From the NCBI GenBank assembly GCA_032821775.1, contig JAVLRN010000007.1:1550001-1614000 (forward strand): 64,000 bases of DNA, in the 5' to 3' direction. Numbering within the stretch: the first letter of the stretch is position 1; every line of letters begins with the position of its first letter. Below the pieces are notes generated by a model. That model ran no database searches. It was given only the letters and a program-made list of their open reading frames with translations, and had not been told where the DNA came from. The stretch is from Sanguinoderma infundibulare. Its lineage: Eukaryota > Basidiomycota > Agaricomycetes > Polyporales > Polyporaceae. Both the position numbers and the translations under genes were made by a program. This document shows, in pieces, positions 23,429 through 33,386 of the stretch.

Positions 23429-25807
23429 TCATGTCCGTAGCGCGTCGTGGCCGTGCAACGGAACGACGACATCCTCCATGTCGTCATCATCGTCGCTGCT
23501 CTCCTCGCCAAGCTCGTCCACCTCCGTCTGAACACCGCTCGCGTTCCCGGTCGTGGGAGCGCTTGAGCGTCCGTGAACACCCGACTCGAATACTTCTGGG
23601 AACGCGTTGATGTCCAAAACGACGTGAGCGCCTGCATAAGCCGCTATCGGAGGTGGGGGCCGTTCGACAGTCTTCGCAGGTGCATGTGCAGGCGCAGACT
23701 CGAGCGGCGGTGGAGAGTGTGAAGGTCCCTGCTGTGGTGAAAGCCCACTCTGAGTGTGAGCTGCTCCGGAAGCGGGTTGGGCAGGACTCGCCGCGGCCTG
23801 TGTCGTCACGATCGGCGCAGGACCTGAAGAGATCGACCCCTCGTCCTCGTCCTCGTCCGCTTCCGATATCTCCTTGAGTTGAGCAGCCAGCAACGCAAGC
23901 TGCGCCTGCAACGATGCCCGTTCGTCGTCTGTTAGGGTCGTGCGCGCCGACTCTGCCCCTGCGGACGCTGCAGCCGCGTCGGCGAGCGCGGTCAGGACTG
24001 CACCGAAGTCGTCTTCCGCATCGACAGCCATGGGCTCCGGCCCCGCGCCAGACGAGTTGCCCACGGACGGGCTTCCGTTTGGGAGATTTCCAAAGTTGAT
24101 TGCCTTCAGGATGTGCTGCGCGGCTGCCCATGCGTCACCCTCCTTCTCCTCGCCCTGCTTTGCAGGAGGGCGACCCTCGACTGCGGGTGCGGGAGGCGAC
24201 GCCGTCTGCCCAGCGGGCTTCTCCTGCGTAGGGTGTTGCTGAGGGTACCCAGGATAATGGCCGTACGGGTACGGGTACGGGTACCCGCCGTAGTGCGCAG
24301 GTTGTTGCGCTTGAGGTGCAGGGGTTTGGCTGTTGCGGCGATTGGGTTGCAACGGGGCGTGGGTGAAGGGTGAGGAAGGCTGCTGAGGATGGTGCATCGC
24401 GTATGTCGTCTGCGCGAGCGTTTGCGGCCGTCGCGTCGTGCGCCTCGACGTCTACGACAGATAATTCTCATGAACTTCACAGGAAAGCAATACGAACACA
24501 CGACCACGCACCGCGCCTCCTTCCCAATTCGCATTCAGCCTGTACTTGCCACCATCCCTCTTCTCCAGTCTCCCCCTCTTGTATGCCTTTTGCAGAGCCT
24601 GGCTCGCGCTTGGGCGGAAGTTTGTCTGCAGAGGGTAGCGCGAAGCCATCCACGTGAAGAGATCTTTAGGAGCGAGACCCTCGTCATCCGCACAATCCAG
24701 CAATGCCTCCACAATCATCTCCTCGTACGACGGTAGGTCCTCACCAGAAGGCGGTGGGGGTTGAGGTGGAGGCGCGGCGGGGGGACGTACGGGAGGACGG
24801 ACGAGCGGTTGGGAATTGAATAACGGCTGCTGCCCTTGAGGATGCGATTGAGGCGACGGGTGGCCAGGCGGAGGCGGAGGGTAGCCTGGCGGCGGTTGGG
24901 GATAGTGGGCGTATGGATAGTGCGCGGAATACGCGGGCGGAGGTGGGTAATACGGAGCGTGAGGGTAGGCGGGTTGCTTGCCCGGTTGTGGCGGCACGGC
25001 ATACCCATAGTGTGCGTACGGATATGGTGCTGGGGGATGAAGAGTCGCGTGCTGAGGCGGCCCAGCAGGCTGGGACGTCCCGCCTTGAGAACCGGGTGCG
25101 GGACCCTGGGTAGCTTGTTGAGGCGTTGAGGATGATGGGTCGCCAGGAGCGGGCGATGGGGCGTGTGAGGTCGCAGCAGAGTCTGGATTGCTTGCCTTCG
25201 TTTTCTCCCTCTCCTCTTTCTCTCTCGCTTCCTCCGCAGGATCTCGCAGCGAACCCATGGGCGGATCCTCCTCCAGTTCAGCAACAGGGAGCGGAAGTGC
25301 ATAATACCCTGGAGGATGTACCTGGTGTGTAGGCGGAGTACTTGAAGAGAGCGTTTGCGACGTCGATTGCCCATTCGTTGCCGATAGCGAGGATATGACC
25401 TGACCATTTGGCTGAGTAGATGGGGGATGCTGATTCGACTGGTTCAACAAAGGAGCTTTCTTCTTGAGCTCGAGAATAGTAGACTCGAGGTCGGCGGGCC
25501 AAATGGCCGTCCTGACGTCCTGCGGAACGTGGGTCTCGAAGAGTAGACAGATCTCAATGATCTGTTCTTGGGGAAGGAGACTTAGGTATGTCTTCTTCGT
25601 GCTAGCGTTCGGGGTAGAATCTGAGCTTCCATTGGAGGCTTCATGGGTACTGGCACTGTGATTGGGGGTTGCGCCTGAAGGAGGGGATGAAGTCTTGGCT
25701 GGAGGATTGCGAGCATAAGAGAACAGAAAAGGTAAGGTAGAATGTCATGTACCTGTGCCGTTTTGTGCGGATGAGTCCGCAGGAGGAGGGTCCGTGTTGT
25801 TGACCAT
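23429..25807 (-). CDS. Linker-histone (H15) domain, proline-rich nuclear protein
   Basis: Three exons (25807..25753, 25698..24512, 24451..23429) give 754 residues. At about residues 340-410 is a winged-helix H1/H5-type domain: PSYEEMIVEALLDC, EGLAPKDLFTWMASRYPL, FRPSASQALQKAYKRGRLEK and GGKYRLN. It is flanked by very long low-complexity arms rich in Pro, Gln, Tyr, Ser and Ala, including PPPPP runs and a PYPYPYG repeat coded by a GTACGG tandem near 24260-24285. The acidic C-terminus has a poly-Asp stretch. True linker histones are about 200 residues with Lys-rich tails; this one is not basic in its arms, so a chromatin regulator with an H15 module is more likely than histone H1 itself. An N-terminal segment (SLLPQEQIIEICLLFETHVP) may be a separate helical domain. 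Confidence 0.78.
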
Positions 25808-26445
25808 CGGCGGGAGGCTGCGATGGAGCTATACAGCCGCTGTGCAGTTTTTGCCCTCAAGCTTCTCAGCCACAGCCTGGCCACATTCAACGGCGCTAAC
25901 ACATGCGCATCTATGCGCATCCTGCCTCCTGCAACCATGTTCGTGTTCCTACTGTCTCCTGCGTGCGCCCTCGGCCTTTGTTCATGAACGATGTTGGTGA
26001 ATAGAGGTGTTTGTTTTATCCTTCTCTTGGTCTACCCTGCCTCAGCATCTGAAAGGCATGCTTCGACTCCGGGCCGCGACTCCGCTTTACACCAGACAAG
26101 GTTGAGACGACGGTCGACTTGGGGTACGTTCTTGCTGCATACGTTTTGCGTCTATGCGTGGAGATGACTTCAATGTGCATCGTCCAAATTCCATGTGTCT
26201 CCCCGAGCTCTATTTGATCATGGAGTCTCGGCGTCGGAAACTCGTATTGGAAAACAAGTTATCAATTGCGGGGCGGATGACCTCCAACGCCATCGATAAC
26301 AGGCTCTAATGACCATTTAATCGTCTCTATAGCATTCTCCAGATGATCTAGATTCTGGTCTACGGTCCATATATATAAGGCCGCCCTTGATGGATTCAGA
26401 GCTCTGCCCAAACCTTCGCCTCTCACTCTCACACCTTCGAACTCA
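25808..26445. promoter_or_regulatory. Divergent promoter region of the H15-domain gene and the RidA gene
   Basis: This 638 bp region separates two divergent start codons. A TATATATAAG element at 26370..26379 stands 67 bp upstream of the RidA ATG. No supported coding frame lies in it. Confidence 0.5.
26370..26379 (+). promoter_or_regulatory. TATA box of the RidA-family gene
   Basis: TATATATAAG, 67 bp upstream of the ATG. It is the best-placed TATA element in the window. Confidence 0.6.
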
Positions 26446-26997
26446 ATGACGAAGCAAGTCGTTTTCTCCGAGGAGGCTAACCCCCCTCTCCCCATCTACT
26501 GTGAGCACAGTTTGATTAGAGAGAGATCTACGATGTTGGGGGTTCAACGGACTTGCAGCCCAGGCTATCATCTCCGGAAAGACCATCTACGTCTCCGGCA
26601 GCATTGGCATCGACCGCGAGTTCAAGCTTGTTGAGGGTGGCGTCCAGGCTCAGACCGTGTGTCCAGTTTCGTTCATCTTGGGAGGTACTCGGCTTACAAA
26701 CGAGGCATCGTAGCGCGCTGCCATCGAGAACATGACCAAGGTCCTCAAGGGCGCTGGTGTCACCCGTGATGCGGTCCTTAAGGTTAATGTCTTCCTCACG
26801 AACCTTCAGCGCGACTTCAAGCCCATGAACGAGGTTTACACTGAAGTGAGTACTCCCTGACACACAAGAACGCAACTAACCTGGGTCAACATTCACAGTA
26901 CTTCCCCGAGAAGCCTCCTGCTCGCACTTGCATTGGTGTTGCCGCCCTCCCCCTTGGGGCAGACATGGAGATCGAGTGCATTGCTGAACTTCCCTGA
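26446..26997 (+). CDS. RidA/YjgF-family enamine/imine deaminase
   Basis: Four exons (26446..26500, 26559..26656, 26714..26845, 26899..26997) give 127 residues, the standard family length. Family motifs: IISGKTIYVSGSIG, GGVQAQT, AIENMTKVLKGAG, VLKVNVFLTNL and the terminal PPARTCIGVAALPLGADMEIE with the Arg (about 105) that binds the carboxylate. RidA proteins form trimers that hydrolyse reactive 2-aminoacrylate and other enamine/imine intermediates made by PLP enzymes such as threonine dehydratase. Yeast has a cytosolic (Hmf1) and a mitochondrial (Mmf1) form; this one has no evident presequence, so it is probably cytosolic. Confidence 0.92.
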
Positions 26998-27296
26998 GAG
27001 CTGATGCATGAGCGAATTTGATGTAGGTGATCTACTGTATTGATATGTACCGAATACCCTGTGCGTACGCGTGCTCTACTGCTGGGATTTTTATCGAGAG
27101 AGTGAGGACCGATGGCAGACGCCCATGAAGGTACCAGGCACAGGCCGGGGATACGTCATCGCCGAGCGCGACGCGTCGCCCTTCTCGCGCTTTCGATATT
27201 AACGCGTCCTCCCCGCAATCTCTCTCTACGACCACGACCTCCGCTTCGCTCTCACTTCTGTCTGGACTGCTTCATATATCCTCCCTTAGACAGCAC

Positions 27297-29704
27297 ATGT
27301 CCCGAGTTCAGCTCTACGTCTATGATCTCAGCAATGGCCTGGCCAAACAGATGTCCCGGCAACTAACTGGCAGGCAGATCGACGGTATCTGGTGCGCACG
27401 CTTGAGTCTCCGTGTTGTCGTACCGATGTGAAGTGATGCGGATGAAGAGCAGGCATACCTCCGTAGTTGTCTTTGGGAAGGAGGTGTTCTACGGTCAGGG
27501 TATCGCGATCACTCCACCAGGACAATCTCATGTGCGTACTAGTCATGTTTTGTGTGACTCAAACTTGACGCGGTTCGTAGCATGGCACACCATTGCAAGT
27601 TGTAGACATGGGAGAAACTGCCATCGATGAAGACACTTTCAATGAATATCTTAGTGAAATCAGTAATCATTATACGGCAGACAAAGTGAGTTTTCCCTTA
27701 CGCGTATTAAACCATGAGCCGTCTGACCTTTTCTCCCAGTACCATCTACTAGGTGAGATCACAATGCGGTTTGTGGCATATAGATGCTTATGTTTCAATA
27801 GACTTCAACTGCAACTCGTTCACGAACGACTGTGTGGGGTTCCTTACCGGAGGGTCTATCCCCTCATGGATTAAAGGTGCGCACGCATGTCGCCGTCTCC
27901 AGTCTCATTCTTACAACTGCGAGAAGATCTCCCCTCCGACTTCCTCTCAACACCATTCGGAGCCGCTCTCCGTCCTACAATAGACGCGATGTTTCGTCGC
28001 CCAACCCCGGGAGCTGCACCCACACCCCCACCAGCACCAAACCACGTTGCGCTCCAGCAAGCAGCTGCCGCATCCCCGGACCCTGCCATTGCGTCTGCTC
28101 TGCTTCAAGCTGTTGCGGCCCAAGCGTACTCCTCAGGGTCCCTCTCTGCCCCAACATCCCTTCCGCGTTCGCCCGCGCCGGGCAGCTCTACAATTGCCGC
28201 CCCCATTCACATTTGTACAAACAACTCGTCCATGCACGGATTGTTGCAGTCCCATCGCGTCGCGGTCGTGTTTTTCACCTCTGCAACGTGCGGCCCGTGC
28301 AAGATGATCGAGCCCGTCTTCGAAGAGCTTGCGCACCAGAAAACACATGGGCCCAACGCTGGTCGTGTGGCGTTCGTGAAGGTGGACATGGCCATGGGCT
28401 CGGGCGGTCAAGTAGGTGCTGAGTGGGGAGTGCGGGTTACGCCTACATTCTTGTTCTTCCTTGACGGGGAGAAGAAACACGAGCTTAAAGGCGTGAATGC
28501 GCCTGAACTGCGCACCCAAGTAGACTTGCTGCTATACCAATCGTTCCCTCGTACGTGCATTCATCCAGGTGTCGGAGAGTTCATGGTTGTTAATAGCATA
28601 CACTTAGCGCATCCTCATACGAAGCTATCCCTTCCTGCGGTCGAAGGGCTTTCCATGAACCCTATCCTGTTCCAGCAAGTTCCTCCTTTGGACACGGTAT
28701 CAAGCAAGCTAGTTTCATTCATCGACGCCAATACTTCCTCAGCGGACCTGCAAGCTGCGAAACAGGCCCTCACGACTGCTGTAGTACCTTACCTGAAGTC
28801 GCGTTTCCCCGACAAGACGGCTGCAGGGAAGAAGCCTGCCATCCCAGCGACTCCCCAACTACTGACCAGCTTCTCTACCATGACGAAGAGCCTTGTGGGC
28901 GCGCTGGCCCCGGCCCAGCTCTTCCCTCTCGTGGATATGTGGCGGCTAGCGGCAGTTGACGACGCGACGGCTGCGAATTGGTTGGCCATTCCAACGAACC
29001 CTGACGCGCTCCAGCTCCAGCTGGAGAAGGCGCTCGAGGTGCTGGAGGCGAGCAACGCGGGGCAGAAGACTGCGGGGCGTAATTACATCCTCACCACCCT
29101 TCGGTTGCTCGCGAATGGGTTCGCGCACACCGCGCTGAGCAGAGCACTCCTGTCGCCTACGGCCCCAGCAGGCAAGCGATTACTAGTGACGCGCGTGGTG
29201 GTCTTCACGCTCCTGCATGAGGACGCGGCGGTGCGGACGGCGGCTGCGAGCCTGACGTTCAATGTCGCGGCGGCGCTGCAGAAAAGTCGGGTCGAGAAAC
29301 TGAGGACGGGGACGGCTCCTGCCGTGGAAGTGGAGGAGGACGAGGAATGGGAGGCGGAGCTTGTTAGTGCGGTCCTGGAGGCGCTCTCGAACGAGGTGCG
29401 GAGCGAGGAAGTTGGTGAGTGTTCTGTCTTTCTTCTTAGACACACCCTGTTGCCTTCCTCCTCTCCAGTCGCTAATCAGCATTCTGTACTAGTTCATCGA
29501 TTGGTCGCTGCGCTCGCGTTCCTGCTGCGCCTGTCGCCGTCGTACGAAGGCCAGCTCGTGCCTTTGCTCGAGGTGTTGCAGTCTCGCCAGACACTCGAGA
29601 GCAAGCTTCAGAAAGGCAGATGTGGGGAGCAGGGCGTGCAGAAACCTGAGGTTCGGAAGTTGATTCAGGAGGTGGCTGCGAAGCTATGTGCTTCAAGTTC
29701 TTGA
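27297..29704 (+). CDS. PPPDE peptidase-thioredoxin-PUL domain fusion protein
   Basis: Eight exons (27297..27391, 27453..27531, 27581..27685, 27740..27752, 27802..27876, 27927..28550, 28608..29414, 29493..29704) give 669 residues. Residues 1-125 are a PPPDE (DeSI-type) cysteine peptidase domain with catalytic His in WHTSVVV (about 33) and Cys in DFNCNSF (about 101). Residues 215-325 are a thioredoxin domain with active site TCGPCK (Cys 244 and 247) and the cis-Pro loop VTPTFLFF. The rest (about 340-669) matches a helical-repeat PUL domain, known from PLAP/Doa1 as a Cdc48/p97 binder. The set suggests a ubiquitin/SUMO-linked protease tied to redox and Cdc48; this is inference. Exon 4 is only 13 nt. 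The 57 nt intron 28551..28607 is a multiple of three and could be misread as coding. Confidence 0.88.
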
Positions 29705-30283
29705 CATTGCCATGAGATATTATTGTTCTTGGGACTTGCCATACTTGGACTGCTTGGTATACCAGTCCGAGACATGCTTATAGCCTTATACGATGTGTGC
29801 TGTTTGATTACGAACAGAGAGGTCGGCCTAAAGGTCTGTGTTTAGCGGGCTACCGGCGTGAAGATGAGGGATGAGCCGGACTTGAGCCGGATGCGGGGTA
29901 GCGAGTTGCCGGACCGGAATACATATGCGTCTGACTCTCCGGAGAGCATCGTCGTCCTCCAGCTCGCATCCGACACGACACATTCGACAATGTCCCTGCT
30001 TTTCTAATCGTTGCTCTGCTAGACTCTGCTCGTGTTCTACCCACCATCATCATCGCTTTCTTGCTGTGCGGCGCATTTACCACTAGAGCGTCCCGCCGGC
30101 GCACACGGAATACCCACTCTAACACCTTCGACCGCTGGTATTGGTATACCGACGCAATACCGACCCCGCACGGAGTCCTTTAATTGAAAGCCTTGTCACC
30201 GGCCGCTGCAGACACCCCGCAACTGCTTCTGCTAGCTGCCCGCGACGAGGACCTTGCACGCTAGACGACAGACCCAACGATTT
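29705..30283. other. Intergenic region
   Basis: Holds the 3' end of the fusion gene and, at its right end, the likely promoter of the upstream carnitine acetyltransferase exon. No supported gene. Confidence 0.45.
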
Positions 30284-31091
30284 ATGTTCTCCCGCACGGC
30301 CGCCGCTCGGTTTCTTTCGCATTCGGTGCGTCGATCTCAAAGCTTCTACTCTTCTTTCTCTATCCTCTATTTGGGCTGCGCATGGTCTATCTTGGGGCTG
30401 CGGGTGGGGTGGAGATGGCCGATGGAAGGGCAGGGAATTGGCTGGGTGGATTGAATGGGGCACATGGGCTATGTGGGAAGCGTGTGGGTGTCCCCGGGAC
30501 GCTCGAGGAAGCCGCGACGGTTCGTGCGTGGCCGGAGAAAGGCAGCGGAGAGCCTTGCCTAGACAATGGTATGCGCGCGGTGCCAGAAGGGAGTACTGGT
30601 AGCTATATGCGTAATGGCCCAGGGACGCGTTCTCCGGTATCCTCTCCCTTTCTCCCCGCCACTACTATGTGGATCCCCTCGAGCACTTCCATCGTCTCAA
30701 CAATCATGCATGGCTCCCCCCCTTAGGGCCGGTCTGGACTGGTTCGGCCTACTGCTGTTGATTCTTTCGCAGCGAGAGGCGGGATGAGGCCGTCCGATTT
30801 CCGTGAGTGGAAGGGACATGGTCCGGGAAGCCGTGCGTCCGTGTCGAGACGAAGTGCACCACCCTCCAGCACCCTCCCCGCTTTCGTTGTGCTTTCTCAC
30901 CTGCCTCCTTCGCTCTGTCCCGCAAGGTGCGCATTCCCCTTGTGCTCTGCCCTCTTTGAGTGCGCGCGGGCGCGCGCCGCGACCGGTTAAGGAGCTGTGC
31001 GCTCGACTCCCTCGGTCATTTTTCTTAAGTTCTGACTTTGTAGTAGAAGAGCGAGCCTCGCTGACCCGCCCTCCAGCCAAATAGGCCCGTC
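30284..31091 (+). other. Candidate alternative 5' exon and long intron of carnitine acetyltransferase
   Basis: An ATG at 30284 opens 14 codons rich in Arg, Ala and Ser (MFSRTAAARFLSHS), ending at 30325 on a GTGCGT donor. An AG acceptor at 31075-31076 (CTCCAG) joins in phase to five codons and then to the downstream ATG at 31092. The result would be a classical amphipathic mitochondrial presequence added to the enzyme. The 751 nt intron would probably contain a second promoter for the short, peroxisomal form. Fungal carnitine acetyltransferases are known to be made in mitochondrial and peroxisomal forms from one gene. The frame and both splice sites fit; expression is unproven. Confidence 0.55.
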
Positions 31092-33262
31092 ATGTCAAAG
31101 CCACGCAACCTCAAGACCTCCGCGCCCCGCAAATCGGACGTCCCGCCAGGGTACGTTGCCGACCCGAGCAAGGGCCCCATGCTCCGCTACGAAGCCTCCC
31201 TCCCCCGCCTCCCCGTCCCCACCCTCTCCTCGACGGCCGCGAAGTATCTCGAGACCGTCCAGCCGCACCTAACGAAGGAGCAGTTCGCGCGCACGCAGGC
31301 GGCGGTGCAGACGTTCGTCGAGTCGGACCAGGCGCGGGTGCTGCAGGAGCGGCTGCAGACGCGCGCGGCGCAGCCCGGCGTCGCGAGCTGGCTCGCGGAT
31401 TGGTGGAACGAGACGGCGTACATGGGCTACCGCGACCCGGTGGTGGTGTTCGTGAGCTACTTCTACGTGCACTTGGACGACAAGACGCGGCCGGGACAAG
31501 CGACGCGGGCGGCGCAGCTGCTGAAGGCGGTCCTGCCCTTCCGGGCGTTGGTCGAGAGGTGCTTGCTTTCGCGCTGGCGCATGGGGCGTTGGCTGATCTT
31601 TCCATATGTAGCGAACAACTTCAGCCAGAGAAGGTTCGCGGGGCGCCATTAGCGATGAAGTCGTATGAATGGCTGTGCGTACCCATCTCGCTGTTTAGCG
31701 AAAGCTCCGTCGCTGACACACTGCGGTACCCTCAGTTTCCACTCGTCTCGCTATCCTGTTAAGCCCGTCGACACTGCGAAGAAGTTCAATCCCAAGGCTC
31801 ACAACCACGTCGTCTTCGTTCGCAAGAACAAGTTCTACAAGGTGCAGCTTGCGGACAAGTCTGGTCGCGAGCTCTCCGCCACAGAACTTGAGGTGCAGAT
31901 CGACAAGGTCATCGCGCTCGCGGGCAACGAGAAGGCGATTCCTGTCGGTGCCCTCACCTCGGAGAACCGTGACACCTGGGCAGATGTGCGTTCTGTGCTC
32001 TGGTCGGAGTTATTCACTTTGTCTAACCTCAGTCTTGTTATTAGGCTCGCGCTGCTCTTCTTGCTGCTTCACCATCGAATGCTGCCGTGCTCGAGGAGAT
32101 CGAGTCCGCTATATTGGTTGTAGCCCTCGATGACACCAAGCCCGTCACCCGTAAGCAAATCAGTTGGGCATGCTGGGTGGGCGACGGCAGGAACCGCTTC
32201 TACGACAAGCATCAGCGTAAGAGTGTCCACTGCTCGCATTTCCCTACATGTGGAACTTACCTGACGTCTTAGTGATCGTTTACGAGAACGGCAAGTCCGG
32301 TTTCCTCGGCGAGCACTCCTGTATGGACGGCACGCCCACCCTTCGCCTGAACGAGTTCGTCCTCGCTGCCCTCGCTGCCGGCAAGATCGACCTCGGCTCC
32401 GCCCCCACGGGCGGCGTGGAGCTCGAGCCCCCGCGGGAGCTCACGTTCACGCTCGACGGCAAGACATGCGAGTACGTCGCGCAAGCAGAGAAGAACTTTG
32501 ACGCGCTCGTCGCCCGGCACAACATGGAGGTCCTCCACTACGAGGGCTACGGCAAGGAGCACATCAAGGCGTTCAAGGCGTCGCCCGACGCGTGGGCGCA
32601 GATGGTCAAGCAGCTGGCGTTCCACAAGATGTTCGGCCGCCCGGGCGTGTGCTACGAGAGCGCGCAGACGCGCAAGTTCCAGCTCGGGCGGACGGAGGTC
32701 ATCCGCTCGGCGAGCAACAAGAGCAGGGCCTGGGCCGAGGCCATGCTCGACCCCGCTCAGACCGTACGTCGTTTGCCATCCCGCCGCTCATCCCCCTACT
32801 CTACGTCCGGACTGTGCAGAAAGCTGACGTGCTGTGATCCAGGACGAGCATCGCGCCGCGCTCTTCCGCAAGGCGATCTCGCGTCACCTGCAGTACGCTG
32901 CGTGGGCCGCCGACGGTCAGGGCGTCGACCGCCACCTCTTCGGCCTCAAGAAGCTGCTCAAGGAGGGCGAGCCCGTGCCAGAGATTTACGCCGACGAGGC
33001 GTTCAGCAAGACGAACCACTGGGAGCTCTCGACCTCGCAGCTCTCTTCGCCCTTCCTTGACGGCTGGGGCTACGGCGAGGTCGTGCCCGACGGCTACGGG
33101 CTCTCGTACTCGATCGGGGACCACTACATCCGCTGGACGATCACGAGTTTGAGGCAGGATACTGCCGAGCTCAAGCACTACCTCGCCGAGGCTGCGACGG
33201 AGACGCGGGTGATGATGGAGAGCGCGGCGAAGAAGGCGGAGGTGGAGAAGGCTAAATTGTAG
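31092..33262 (+). CDS. Carnitine O-acetyltransferase
   Basis: Six exons (31092..31558, 31612..31674, 31736..31985, 32045..32216, 32273..32763, 32843..33262) give 620 residues. It is a choline/carnitine acyltransferase throughout: PRLPVPTL at the start, WWNETAYMGYRDPVV, catalytic His about 332 in GFLGEHSCMDGTP, and HYEGYGKEHIK, SASNKSRAW and DGYGLSYSI toward the end. It moves acetyl groups between CoA and carnitine so that acetyl units can leave peroxisomes and enter mitochondria, which is needed for growth on acetate or fatty acids. The C-terminus ends in AKL, a valid PTS1 peroxisomal signal. An upstream exon may add a mitochondrial leader. Convergent with the PEX8-like gene. Confidence 0.93.
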
Positions 33263-33386
33263 CATACTTAATAACGGTAATAGAGTGCTTCTCTGTGTTG
33301 TAAGGTCGAGGTTAAGGCACCTGAACGGTTCCGCACACACAGAGGTTAAAGATCCACGCCGTGTGTATAGAGCATAAAGCTAGAGT

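Noticed and set aside
24260..24290. Tandem GTACGG repeat as a possible CRISPR or satellite
   Set aside because: It is a short coding microsatellite (Pro-Tyr repeat) with no spacers. No CRISPR array exists in the window.
29083..29445. Minus-strand frames under the PUL domain
   Set aside because: Antisense to a well-supported spliced coding region.
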